A stretch of 9,250 nucleotides of DNA, taken from NCBI GenBank assembly GCA_947089305.1, contig CAMUJQ010000041.1, positions 1 through 9,250 of the forward strand, written 5' to 3'. Origin of the DNA: an uncultured Clostridia bacterium (GTDB taxonomy: Bacteria > Bacillota > Clostridia > Christensenellales > UBA1242). The notes beneath the pieces are model-generated. The model was not told the DNA's origin. It saw only the letters and a list, made by a program, of their open reading frames with translations, and did not search any database. This document shows positions 1-6,870 of this stretch, piece by piece (the stretch's first letter is position 1; every line of letters starts with the position of its first letter). A program made the position numbers and the translations under genes.

Positions 1-107
1 TGTCTACTAAACAAAATTTTAATAAATGCTTCCGACACGCCAAACTTTCTAGCATATTCTGAAACTAAATCAGAATTTTCTAGTTTATAAGTTTTAACAT
101 ATCTCAT
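1..107 (-). CDS. recJ: N-terminal fragment of probable RecJ single-strand-specific 5'-3' exonuclease (partial)
   Basis: The reading frame opens at an ATG at 107 and stays open for 35 codons to the window edge, so only the N-terminus is present. The visible residues (MRYVKTYKLENSD, then LVSEYARKFGVSEAFIK and ILFSR) resemble the short helical N-terminal segment of RecJ, which reads roughly 'lakklgisp-l-a-lL-nRGi' before the DHH nuclease domain. RecJ degrades single-stranded DNA 5' to 3' in recombination and mismatch repair. Position directly after secD-secF is a common recJ location in Clostridia. The gene has its own promoter and a weak purine-rich ribosome binding site (AGAAGAA) a few bases before the ATG. 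The catalytic DHH/DHHA1 motifs lie outside the window, so the assignment rests on a short match plus gene order. Confidence 0.6.
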   Translation of the reverse strand, partial: MRYVKTYKLENSDLVSEYARKFGVSEAFIKILFSR

Positions 108-128
108 TTTTATTCTTCTTTCACACTA

Positions 129-157
129 AGTGTAGCACATAATTTCTCAATGTGCAA
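129..157 (-). promoter_or_regulatory. Promoter of the recJ-like gene
   Basis: On the minus strand TTGCAC (157-152) and TACACT (134-129) are separated by exactly 17 nt, and the -10 box is preceded by TGC, an extended -10. The predicted start near 121-122 gives a leader of about 15 nt containing the purine-rich ribosome binding site. The spacer holds an inverted repeat (GCACAT, 9 nt, ATGTGC), and the -10 box lies in a second one (ACACT-T-AGTGT). These could be operators, but no regulator is identifiable. Confidence 0.65.
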
Positions 158-200
158 CAATTTTTATTAAATTTAAAAAATTAGCAATTTATTTTAATTT

Positions 201-232
201 AAAATAAAAAGCAAATGTTATTTAACATTTGC
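201..232 (-). terminator. Intrinsic terminator at the end of secF
   Basis: The minus strand holds the perfect inverted repeat GCAAATGTTA-AA-TAACATTTGC (232-211), followed by TTTTTATTTT (210-201). The realistic loop is 4-6 nt. The hairpin overlaps the last codons and the stop codon of secF. On the plus strand the same hairpin is followed by AATTTTTT, so it could also act as a bidirectional terminator. It separates secDF from the downstream recJ-like gene. Confidence 0.85.
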
Positions 233-1246
233 AATTTTTTTCATTCTAAAAGATATTTTATGTTTCTTTGATATTAATGCAAGTAATGGTCCAGCTATAA
301 ACATACTAGATAATGTACCTGCTAGTAAACCAAAGATTATAGGAATAACAAATTCTCTAATAGATGCTGAACCCAACACTGCAAGTAACACAACAGCAAA
401 AAGTGTTGTTAAACTTGTGTTAATTGAACGAGTAAAAGTTTGTTTAATTCCTTTATCAACTAAGCCCGAAAAATCTAGAGCATTTGAACCAATATTCATT
501 TTCCAAAGTTCTCTAACTCTATCAAATACCACAATAGTATTATTAATTGAATAACCTATAATTGTAACTATTGCTGCAATAAAAGTACTATTAATTTGAA
601 CTCTGCAAATTGCACATAATGCACACATAACTAAAACATCGTGGAACAAAGCAACGAGTGTACACATGCCAGTAAAAAATTCAAATCGTATGGCAATGTA
701 AATTAACATACAAACAATTGCAACTAAAATAGCCAAACATGCATTCAATACAAGTGAACTACTTGCTGTTGCTGAAATTCTTTCACTATTTGTTATCTCA
801 ACTTCAACATTATCATTTATTGAATTAAGAGCCTTAACTAAATCAGTTTTTAAAGTTTCAATTAAACCATTAGTACCATTAATTTCTTCTTCACTCATCC
901 CTTTAGGATCTTGAAATCTAATAACAATACTTAATGAACTGTTTTCCCCTTGTTTTTGTGCAGAGCTAAGAGTTATATGTTTTTCATTTAAAACTTCTTC
1001 AATTTTGTTTTTATAATTATTATAAGCACTATCACTTGAAATAGTTGAACCAACTTGAATTTGAAGAATTGTTCCACCTGTAAAGTCAATACCAAGATTA
1101 AAACCTAAAACGCATAACATAATTATTCCAACTAAAATTATGCTTGCAGCTATAATAGTATAAACTTTTCCGCCGTTAACAAAACTATGTTTACTGTTTT
1201 CAACTCTTTCAGAAATGTTAAATAAACTTGATTTTTTATTATTCAT
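218..1246 (-). CDS. secF: Protein translocase subunit SecF
   Basis: SecF is an RND-type membrane subunit of the accessory Sec complex. With SecD and YajC it uses the ion gradient to pull exported proteins through SecYEG on the extracytoplasmic side. The 342 residues show the family layout: a transmembrane helix at about 29-49; the conserved LGIDFTGG at 51-58; a small extracytoplasmic domain to about 160; then five helices from about 163 to 325 that include the SecF signature GYSINNTIVVFDRVRE (231-246). Length is slightly above the roughly 300 residues usual for SecF. The ATG at 1246 lies inside the end of secD (8-nt overlap) and is preceded by AAGGTGA at 6-nt spacing, which supports translational coupling. 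The gene ends inside a terminator hairpin. Confidence 0.97.
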   Translation of the reverse strand: MNNKKSSLFNISERVENSKHSFVNGGKVYTIIAASIILVGIIMLCVLGFNLGIDFTGGTILQIQVGSTISSDSAYNNYKNKIEEVLNEKHITLSSAQKQGENSSLSIVIRFQDPKGMSEEEINGTNGLIETLKTDLVKALNSINDNVEVEITNSERISATASSSLVLNACLAILVAIVCMLIYIAIRFEFFTGMCTLVALFHDVLVMCALCAICRVQINSTFIAAIVTIIGYSINNTIVVFDRVRELWKMNIGSNALDFSGLVDKGIKQTFTRSINTSLTTLFAVVLLAVLGSASIREFVIPIIFGLLAGTLSSMFIAGPLLALISKKHKISFRMKKIANVK

Positions 1247-2561
1247 TTACAGTCACCTTCCTTTTAAGTGCATAGTGACTTGCTTTTGTTGAATTAATTT
1301 TATAAACAACATTAATTAAGCCTTTAGTAATTAAAAGACCTGTAAATAAAGACAAAGCAATACCAATTAATAAAGTTATAGCAAAACCTTTAATAGCACC
1401 TGTTCCAAAAATCATTAAAATAATTGCAGCTATGATTGTAGTAACATTTCCGTCTACAATTGCAGCTATTGAGCGTTTATATCCCTCATCAATGCTTACT
1501 TTTAGCTTTTTGCCCTTTTTATACTCATCTTTAATACGTTCAAAAATAACAATATTTGCATCAACTGCCATACCCAAACTTAAAACAATTCCTGCTATGC
1601 CAGGTAATGAAAGTTGAACCCCTGGAACTATGTTTAAAAAGAATAAAAGTAATACAGCATATATAGTTAAACTTAAGCAACTAATTGCACCTAATCCGCG
1701 ATAAATTACACACATGAAAATAAAAATTAATGCAAGGCCAATTAAACCAGCAATTATACCCCACTTAAGAGCATCTACTCCAAGTTGTGCAGATACAACT
1801 GTATTTTGATATACTGAAAGATTAACTGAATATGTACCACTTAAAATTTGAAGCGCATACTCTTCAGCTTGTGCTTTAGTCATGTTACCACTAATAAATG
1901 TTTTACCACCAGCAATTTTTTCTTCAACAGAAGGGCTAGCATTCCAAACAACATTATTTGTTTCAGGATCATACAAATAAATATATAAACTTTTTCCAGC
2001 AAGTTCTTCAGTTAAATTTGCAAAAATCTCACTGCCTTCAGTGTCAAACTCTACGCTAACACCATGTTCAGCTTTTTCACTATTATAGCCATATTCAACA
2101 TTTTTTACATTTTTACCTGTAATTACATTCGTTGCTTCCAATGCAGCCTCAAGTGTAGATTCAGATGAAAAAAGCAATGATGCAGGTTTACCAATTAAAT
2201 CAAAAATTGCATCTGGATTATCTACATTTGGAACTTCGATTCTAATTTTATCATCACCTTGATTTGAAATTTGAGCCTCAGTATAATTTTTACTGGTTAA
2301 TAAATTTCTAATTCTTGTTTTAGTTGCTTCAATTCTTTCACTTAAGCTACCGTTGCTTTCAGATTCTCCTTCTGGAATAGATGCATTATAAACAGCAACT
2401 ACTCCGCCTTTTAAATCAATTCCCAAACTAATACCATTAGCAAAACCAACAAAACGAGTTGTTGTAAATGGAATAGTAAAAGAACAAGTTGCAAGTAGCA
2501 CCCCAATTATAGTTAAAACAACTATTGTTACAATTTGTATAATACCTTTTCGCTTTGTCAC
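1239..2561 (-). CDS. secD: Protein translocase subunit SecD
   Basis: SecD is the larger partner of SecF in the proton- or sodium-driven export motor. Visible parts of the 440 residues are: the N-terminal helix (about 6-26); LGIDLKGG (46-53), matching the family LGLDLrGG; an extracytoplasmic region with P1-like and base segments to about 260; and a C-terminal bundle of five helices (about 265-420) with the signature MAVDANIVIFERIKDE (331-346). The stretch where most SecD proteins read GALPV is SGTYSVNLSV here (241-250), a modest divergence at the entry to the helical bundle. The start is GTG at 2561, fixed by AGGAG at 6-nt spacing; no ATG fits as well. A consensus promoter lies directly upstream, so secDF is its own transcription unit. 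Confidence 0.97.
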   Translation of the reverse strand: MTKRKGIIQIVTIVVLTIIGVLLATCSFTIPFTTTRFVGFANGISLGIDLKGGVVAVYNASIPEGESESNGSLSERIEATKTRIRNLLTSKNYTEAQISNQGDDKIRIEVPNVDNPDAIFDLIGKPASLLFSSESTLEAALEATNVITGKNVKNVEYGYNSEKAEHGVSVEFDTEGSEIFANLTEELAGKSLYIYLYDPETNNVVWNASPSVEEKIAGGKTFISGNMTKAQAEEYALQILSGTYSVNLSVYQNTVVSAQLGVDALKWGIIAGLIGLALIFIFMCVIYRGLGAISCLSLTIYAVLLLFFLNIVPGVQLSLPGIAGIVLSLGMAVDANIVIFERIKDEYKKGKKLKVSIDEGYKRSIAAIVDGNVTTIIAAIILMIFGTGAIKGFAITLLIGIALSLFTGLLITKGLINVVYKINSTKASHYALKRKVTVNE

Positions 2562-2567
2562 AAAATT

Positions 2568-2572
2568 CTCCT
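2568..2572 (-). promoter_or_regulatory. Ribosome binding site fixing the GTG start of secD
   Basis: AGGAG, inside TTAGGAGAA, lies 6 nt before GTG. The same 6-nt spacing is seen at yajC, ruvA, ruvB and secF, so this supports the non-ATG start. Confidence 0.85.
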
Positions 2573-2590
2573 AAAATATTCGACTTACCA

Positions 2591-2619
2591 ATTATAACTT
2601 TTAATTATTAAAATGTCAA
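2591..2619 (-). promoter_or_regulatory. Consensus sigma-A-type promoter of secDF
   Basis: TTGACA (2619-2614) and TATAAT (2596-2591) are both perfect consensus hexamers, separated by an AT-rich 17-nt spacer. The predicted start is near 2584, giving a leader of about 23 nt that carries the secD ribosome binding site. It lies just after the terminator of the preceding gene, so secDF appears strongly and independently expressed. Confidence 0.92.
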
Positions 2620-2650
2620 ATATATAAGGAAATTATTTACAATATTTATT

Positions 2651-2683
2651 TAAATAAACAAAAGAGAGCTAACTCGCTCTCTT
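2651..2683 (-). terminator. Intrinsic terminator between the TIGR04086-type gene and secD
   Basis: The minus strand reads AAGAGAGC-GAGTTA-GCTCTCTT (2683-2662), a perfect 8-bp stem with a 6-nt loop, then TTGTTTATTT. The first stem base pairs fall in the stop codon of the upstream gene. This is one of the most GC-rich hairpins in the window and should separate the yajC unit from secDF. Confidence 0.9.
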
Positions 2684-3092
2684 ATTTATTTTTAATTTTA
2701 AACAAAACCCCACTAATTGCACCAGCAATTCCACCAAATAATAAATCGTTTAATATACTCCAACTTAAATTAAAACTCTTATCTAAAGCTGAAAATACTA
2801 AGAAAGATACAACGATATAAATTAATCCAATTAAAATGCCCTTAAAAAATGCCCCTTCTCGATTTTTTCTAACAGCCAATAAAACACCTAAAAAGATTGA
2901 TAAAATTTTAATAACCTGATTAATTGGCTTAATAAAGCCATCACTTAAATTTGTAAGTTTAATTACAAGTGCAAAAATTAAAATAAGAATTAGTGAAATA
3001 AATACACTAAAAAGAACTCCTTTAATTATGCTTGTATCAAATCTCTTTTTTGTATCATTTTGTTCAATTGATTTTGTTCTTGATCTTCTCAT
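2682..3092 (-). CDS. Four-helix membrane protein, TIGR04086-type, function unknown
   Basis: The protein has 136 residues from the ATG at 3092. A basic, hydrophilic N-terminus (MRRSRTKSIEQNDTKKRFD) is followed by four hydrophobic helices at about 22-46, 55-75, 82-103 and 112-131, and a short basic C-terminus. Size, topology and position after yajC match the uncharacterised Bacillota membrane family known as TIGR04086, which has no known biochemical role. A longer frame starting at TTG (3131) is in phase, but it has no Shine-Dalgarno and would be translated through a strong hairpin. The ATG has AAGAGG at 6-nt spacing and is preferred. The Shine-Dalgarno lies in the 3' arm of that hairpin, so expression may be conditional. 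In many Clostridia this family neighbours the SCIFF peptide gene (recalled); none fits here. Confidence 0.75.
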   Translation of the reverse strand: MRRSRTKSIEQNDTKKRFDTSIIKGVLFSVFISLILILIFALVIKLTNLSDGFIKPINQVIKILSIFLGVLLAVRKNREGAFFKGILIGLIYIVVSFLVFSALDKSFNLSWSILNDLLFGGIAGAISGVLFKIKNK

Positions 3093-3128
3093 AAAAAACC
3101 TCTTAGTCAATTGTATTTGGCTAAGAGG
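3093..3128 (-). promoter_or_regulatory. Attenuator-like hairpin whose 3' arm contains the Shine-Dalgarno sequence
   Basis: Minus-strand CCTCTTAG (3128-3121) pairs perfectly with CTAAGAGG (3106-3099) across a 14-nt loop, followed by exactly six T's (3098-3093) and then the ATG at 3092. It has the form of an intrinsic terminator. Its 3' arm also supplies the Shine-Dalgarno AAGAGG of the membrane protein gene, and the U-tract is the SD-to-AUG spacer. The 5' arm begins 14 nt after the yajC stop codon, close enough for a terminating ribosome to disturb it. Whether it terminates transcription, hides the ribosome binding site, or both, is inference. Confidence 0.75.
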
Positions 3129-3142
3129 CAAAATATGAATAA

Positions 3143-3589
3143 TTATCTAATTTCATCGTCATTTTTTTTATTTTTTGATTTTGAAGTTTTTTCTTTCTCA
3201 ACTTTAACTAGTTCTTCAGTATTCTCTACTTCATCAACCTTAATTTCTTCAGCATTATTATTTTCAACAACATTACCAGTTGCATCATAAACAACTTGTT
3301 CTTTATCATCAATTCCAGCAATATAACGATAATCAAGTTCTAATTCGCTTTTATTTTTATCACCAGTTTCAATTGTAAAAACTTTTCCGTGATTAGTTTC
3401 AACAATTTTAATAATCTTACCATATATTCCAATATGTGTTGTAACTTTATCGCCAACCTTTAAATTATCAAGCAAATTAACTTGATCTGCTTGAGCCTTT
3501 TTTTGTTGTCTAAATCTAAAGAACATCATAACTACCAAGCCAATTAGTAAAACAATTAATACCCAAAACATAGGGTCTTTCCAATTCAT
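3143..3589 (-). CDS. yajC: Preprotein translocase subunit YajC
   Basis: YajC is a small single-helix membrane protein that associates with SecDF and the Sec translocon. The 148-residue product has one N-terminal helix (about 7-24), the basic segment FRFRQQKKAQ, and the conserved cytoplasmic beta domain: LLDNLKVGDKVTTHIGIYGKI (39-59, family pattern 'l--Gd-V-T-gGi-G-i') and onward to about 93. A charged Glu/Lys/Asn-rich tail from about 107 makes it longer than the typical 90-110 residues; such tails vary between species. The ATG at 3589 has AAGGAGA at 6-nt spacing. The gene has its own promoter in the 58-base gap after tgt, though some read-through from tgt is likely because no clear terminator intervenes. 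Confidence 0.93.
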   Translation of the reverse strand: MNWKDPMFWVLIVLLIGLVVMMFFRFRQQKKAQADQVNLLDNLKVGDKVTTHIGIYGKIIKIVETNHGKVFTIETGDKNKSELELDYRYIAGIDDKEQVVYDATGNVVENNNAEEIKVDEVENTEELVKVEKEKTSKSKNKKNDDEIR

Positions 3590-3617
3590 ATTAAATCTCC
3601 TTTTAAATAATATATAG

Positions 3618-3641
3618 ATTATATCACAATTTTTTTTAAAA
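3618..3641 (-). promoter_or_regulatory. Extended -10 promoter upstream of yajC
   Basis: The minus strand shows TGATATAAT, a perfect -10 box (3623-3618) with the extended TGn element. The upstream -35 candidate is poor (TTGTTT region) and lies next to a T5A8 tract that could act as an UP-like or bent element. The predicted start near 3611 gives a leader of about 22 nt with a strong ribosome binding site. Confidence 0.65.
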
Positions 3642-3647
3642 ACAAAA

Positions 3648-4769
3648 CTATTTTAACTTATAATTTGCCATAAATTGTTTTTTAAAGTCGGAAAACCTAT
3701 TTTCCTCTATTGCTTTACGGGCATCATTCATTAAATTAGTTAAAAAATGAATATTATGTATAGACAAAAGTCTCGCACCAAGCATTTCTCCTGCAACAAA
3801 CAAATGTCTTATATATGCTTTTGTGTAGCCACCAGAACATGCTTCACAAGTACAGCCACTAACAAGCGGACTAAAATCAAGTTTATATTTAGCATTCTTT
3901 ATAACAATCTTTCCTTCATTGCAAAACGCTGTGCCATTTCTAGCAATTCGAGTTGCTAGCACACAATCAAACATGTCCACCCCACGTTCAATGCCTTCAA
4001 GTAAACAATCTGGACTTCCAACACCCATTAAATATCTAGGAACATTTGTTGGAAAATGCGGTTGCATTAAAGATAAAATTTCATACATTTTTTTCTTAGG
4101 TTCTCCAACACTAAGTCCCCCTATTCCAAAGCCATATTTAATATATGGTTTCGTTCTTTCCAAACTTTCTAAACGCAAATCATTAAAAACGTTACCTTGT
4201 ACTATTGGAAAAAGTGCTTGATTATCATTCTTATGAGCTTTATAACAACGATCAAGCCAACTTAAAGTTCTTTCCATTGCTTTTTTGCTAGCCTCATATG
4301 TTGACGGAACTTCAGTGCATTCATCAAAGGCCATTATTATATCTGCCCCAAGTTTATTTTCAATTTCAATACATTTTTCAGGCGTCATAAATAATTTTTC
4401 ACCACTTAAATGATTTTTAAACTCAACTCCGTCATCTGTAATTTTATTCATTTTAGATAGCGAAAAAACTTGAAAGCCTCCGCTATCAGTTAAAATAGGT
4501 CTGTCCCATTGCATAAACTTATGTAGACCACCAGCTGCAGCTACTATATCTTCAGTTGGACGTAAATGCAAATGATATGTATTGCTTAAAATAATTTGTG
4601 CATTAATTTTTTTTAAATCTTGTGGTGTCAAGCCTTTAACAGTTGCTTGCGTTCCAACAGGCATAAACACAGGAGTTTTAATAATCCCATGTGGCGTTTT
4701 AAACTCTCCTGTTCTAGCCCCACTTTGTGAACAAATATGTGTTGTTTTAAAACTAAACTTTTCTTCCAT
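3648..4769 (-). CDS. tgt: tRNA-guanine transglycosylase
   Basis: Tgt exchanges the anticodon wobble guanine (position 34) of the GUN-anticodon tRNAs (Asp, Asn, His, Tyr) for preQ1, the base later completed to queuosine. The 373-residue length is normal. Visible motifs are TDSGGFQVFS with Asp95; DECT with Asp149; GGLSVGEPK (217-225); the nucleophile region GVDMFDCV (263-270, Asp268 as the likely nucleophile by comparison with the family); and the zinc site CxCxxC at 306/308/311 with His338. LATRIARNGT (271-280) carries Ala where LPTR is usual, a mild change. The gene begins 9 nt after the queA stop codon; its weak Shine-Dalgarno (GTAGG) overlaps that stop. No preQ1 synthesis or transport gene is in the window, so the source of the base is not shown. 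Confidence 0.97.
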   Translation of the reverse strand: MEEKFSFKTTHICSQSGARTGEFKTPHGIIKTPVFMPVGTQATVKGLTPQDLKKINAQIILSNTYHLHLRPTEDIVAAAGGLHKFMQWDRPILTDSGGFQVFSLSKMNKITDDGVEFKNHLSGEKLFMTPEKCIEIENKLGADIIMAFDECTEVPSTYEASKKAMERTLSWLDRCYKAHKNDNQALFPIVQGNVFNDLRLESLERTKPYIKYGFGIGGLSVGEPKKKMYEILSLMQPHFPTNVPRYLMGVGSPDCLLEGIERGVDMFDCVLATRIARNGTAFCNEGKIVIKNAKYKLDFSPLVSGCTCEACSGGYTKAYIRHLFVAGEMLGARLLSIHNIHFLTNLMNDARKAIEENRFSDFKKQFMANYKLK

Positions 4770-4778
4770 AAATAATAC

Positions 4779-5825
4779 CTACTTTTTATTTATAAATAAG
4801 CATGCATCTCCAAAACTAAAAAATCTATATTTTTTCTTGACTGCTTCTTCATAAATTTTTTTAAAATTATCATAACCAATAAATGCGGCAACAAGCATGC
4901 ATAATGTGCTTTCAGGTAAATGAAAATTCGTGATTAACACATCTGCAACTTTGAATTCATAATTGTTATGTATAAATATGTTAGTGGCGCTACTTTCACT
5001 TACAACTTTTCCATTCTTTGACGCACTCGCCTCAAGCGTTCTAACGCTTGTTGTTCCAACACAAATTACACGCCTCCCTTCAAGTTTTGCCTTGTTAATT
5101 TCATTTGCAGTATCAAGAGGAATTTCATATGTTTCACTATGCATTTCATGTTCTTTAATATTATCAACTTTAACGGGTCTAAAGGTACCAATACTGACAT
5201 TTAATAAAACTTTTTTTATAATTACACCCATAGCTTCAAGTTCTTTAAGTAACTCTGGCGTAAAATGTAACCCTGCTGTCGGAGCAGCCGCACTACCAAG
5301 TTTGTTTGCATAAACAGTGTTATAACGTTCTTTATTTTCCAACTTAGTTTTTATATAATGAGGAAGAGGCATTTCACCAATTTCATTTAAAATTTCTTCA
5401 AAAACCCCACCAAAACTAAACGAAACAACTTTGCCACCAAAGCCCGTAGTTTCATGCATTTTACAACTTAATTTATCTCCAAAAACAACTTCACTGCCCT
5501 CTTTAAGGCGCTTAGCAGGCTTTACAAGCGCTTCCCAGTCTGTGGCATTAATTCTATTGATTAATAAAACCTCGCATTTAGCTGTACCACCTTTTTTGAT
5601 TCCCATAAGCCTAACAGGTGCAACTTTTGCTTCGTTTAAAACTAATACATCGCCCTTTTTTAAATATTTTTTTATATCAAAAAAATGCTTGTGTTCAAGT
5701 TTATCTTCAATTGTTTCATAAACAAGTAACCTACTATCAGAACGTTTATCTAGTGGTGTTTGCGCAATTAATTCTTCAGGCAAATCAAAATAATAATCGC
5801 TCTTTTGTAATTTTAATTCTTCCAT
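4779..5825 (-). CDS. queA: S-adenosylmethionine:tRNA ribosyltransferase-isomerase
   Basis: QueA transfers and isomerises the ribosyl group of S-adenosylmethionine onto preQ1 already placed in tRNA by Tgt, giving epoxyqueuosine. The 348-residue length is typical. Family motifs are visible: the N-terminal YYFDLPEELIAQTPLDKRSD (11-30); LVLNEAKVAPVRL (61-73, usually LNdTkVipARL); GSAAAPTAGLHFT (177-189); SIGTFRPV (211-218); EHEMHSETYEI (225-235); VGTTSVRTLE (256-265); and ITNFHLPESTLCMLVAAF (298-315). The ATG at 5825 follows the ruvB stop codon with one base between. Its ribosome binding site AAAGGG lies inside the last ruvB codons, so the two are probably translationally coupled. Pairing with tgt after ruvB is a common Bacillota arrangement. 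Confidence 0.97.
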   Translation of the reverse strand: MEELKLQKSDYYFDLPEELIAQTPLDKRSDSRLLVYETIEDKLEHKHFFDIKKYLKKGDVLVLNEAKVAPVRLMGIKKGGTAKCEVLLINRINATDWEALVKPAKRLKEGSEVVFGDKLSCKMHETTGFGGKVVSFSFGGVFEEILNEIGEMPLPHYIKTKLENKERYNTVYANKLGSAAAPTAGLHFTPELLKELEAMGVIIKKVLLNVSIGTFRPVKVDNIKEHEMHSETYEIPLDTANEINKAKLEGRRVICVGTTSVRTLEASASKNGKVVSESSATNIFIHNNYEFKVADVLITNFHLPESTLCMLVAAFIGYDNFKKIYEEAVKKKYRFFSFGDACLFINKK

Positions 5826-5826
5826 T

Positions 5827-6861
5827 CTATCCCTTTAAATTTTCAATATGTTTATATCCAAGTTCAGTTAAAACTCTTCCGCGAATAGTTCTAGCAACAA
5901 ATCCTGTTTGCATCAAAAAAGGTTCTATAACATCTTCAATTGTAGAGGTATCTTCGCTCAATGCTGCCGCTAATGTATCAACACCAACAGGCCCGCCATT
6001 AAACTTATCTCTTAACACTTTAAGATACATAATATCATTATTATCTAATCCAACCTTATCAACTTGAAGTTTTAAAAGTGCCATATCAACTAACTTTTCA
6101 TCTATAACACCATTGTTTAATAAGTCAGCAAAATCTCTAATTCTCTTAAGCAATCTATTTGCAATACGAGGTGTTTGCCTACAACGATTACTTAATATTT
6201 CACATGCCTTATTAGTTATTTCAACTTCTAAAATTTTAGCACTACGTTTTATAATTTTCTGTAGTTCTGAATTAGAATAAAATTCAAGTCTTTCAATAAC
6301 TCCAAAACGATCTCTAAGCGGATTAGATAAATTACCTACCTTTGTTGTTGCTCCAATTAAAGTAAAATGTGCGATATTTAGTCTCATACTTTTTGCGCTA
6401 GGACCTTTACCTATAACAAAATCTAAAACAAAATCTTCCATTGCTGGATATAAAATTTCTTCTATGTTTTTATTTAATCTATGAATTTCATCAATAAATA
6501 AAACATCGCCGTCACTTAAGTTACTTAATATACTAGCCATATCAGCTGTGCGTGAAATTGCTGGACCACTAGTTAACTTAATATTTGCACCCATTTCATT
6601 TGCAATAATATGACTAAGTGTAGTTTTACCTAACCCAGGTGGACCATATAATAATATGTGGTCAAGTGGTTCTTTCCTTTTTTTAGCGGCTTCAATATAT
6701 ATTTTTAAATTTTCTTTAATTTTCTCTTGACCTATATAATCGCCAAGTTCTTGTGGTCGCAATTTATTTTCAAGTTGAATTTCTTCTTCATGTTTTGTAG
6801 AAGATAAAACATTATTATCAAAAACTTCATCACTAAGCCCACTTTTAATATAACTATTCAT
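5827..6861 (-). CDS. ruvB: Holliday junction branch migration ATPase RuvB
   Basis: RuvB is the AAA+ ring motor that, loaded by RuvA, drives branch migration of Holliday junctions. The 344-residue product shows the family order: LRPQELGDYIGQEKIK (34-49); Walker A GPPGLGKT (73-80); Walker B with DEIH (124-127); sensor 1 region GATTK (170-174, usually GATTR) followed by PLRDRFG (181-187); sensor 2 QTPRIANRLL (229-238); and the C-terminal winged helix GGPVGVDTLAAALSED (289-304) through QTGFVARTIRGR (318-329). The first 30 residues are poorly conserved and slightly longer than in many homologues. The ATG at 6861 has AGGAG at 6-nt spacing, and that ribosome binding site starts in the ruvA stop codon. 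All catalytic motifs are intact, so it is expected to be active. Confidence 0.98.
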   Translation of the reverse strand: MNSYIKSGLSDEVFDNNVLSSTKHEEEIQLENKLRPQELGDYIGQEKIKENLKIYIEAAKKRKEPLDHILLYGPPGLGKTTLSHIIANEMGANIKLTSGPAISRTADMASILSNLSDGDVLFIDEIHRLNKNIEEILYPAMEDFVLDFVIGKGPSAKSMRLNIAHFTLIGATTKVGNLSNPLRDRFGVIERLEFYSNSELQKIIKRSAKILEVEITNKACEILSNRCRQTPRIANRLLKRIRDFADLLNNGVIDEKLVDMALLKLQVDKVGLDNNDIMYLKVLRDKFNGGPVGVDTLAAALSEDTSTIEDVIEPFLMQTGFVARTIRGRVLTELGYKHIENLKG

Positions 6862-6870
6862 TTACTACTC

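Noticed and set aside
1432..1617. Short plus-strand open frame opposite secD
   Set aside because: It is antisense to the conserved SecD signature region, and its composition simply mirrors that coding sequence.
3093..3131. TTG start at 3131 for the membrane protein, giving 149 residues
   Set aside because: It has no Shine-Dalgarno, its first 13 codons are the hairpin itself, and the ATG at 3092 has AAGAGG at the 6-nt spacing used by other genes here.
5825..5830. preQ1 riboswitch ahead of the queuosine genes
   Set aside because: queA starts one base after ruvB and tgt nine bases after queA, leaving no room for an aptamer, and none is seen upstream of ruvC.
3747..6067. Several plus-strand open frames of 70-149 codons opposite tgt, queA and ruvB
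   Set aside because: They are antisense shadows of strongly conserved genes, lack ribosome binding sites, and their translations show no recognisable domain.
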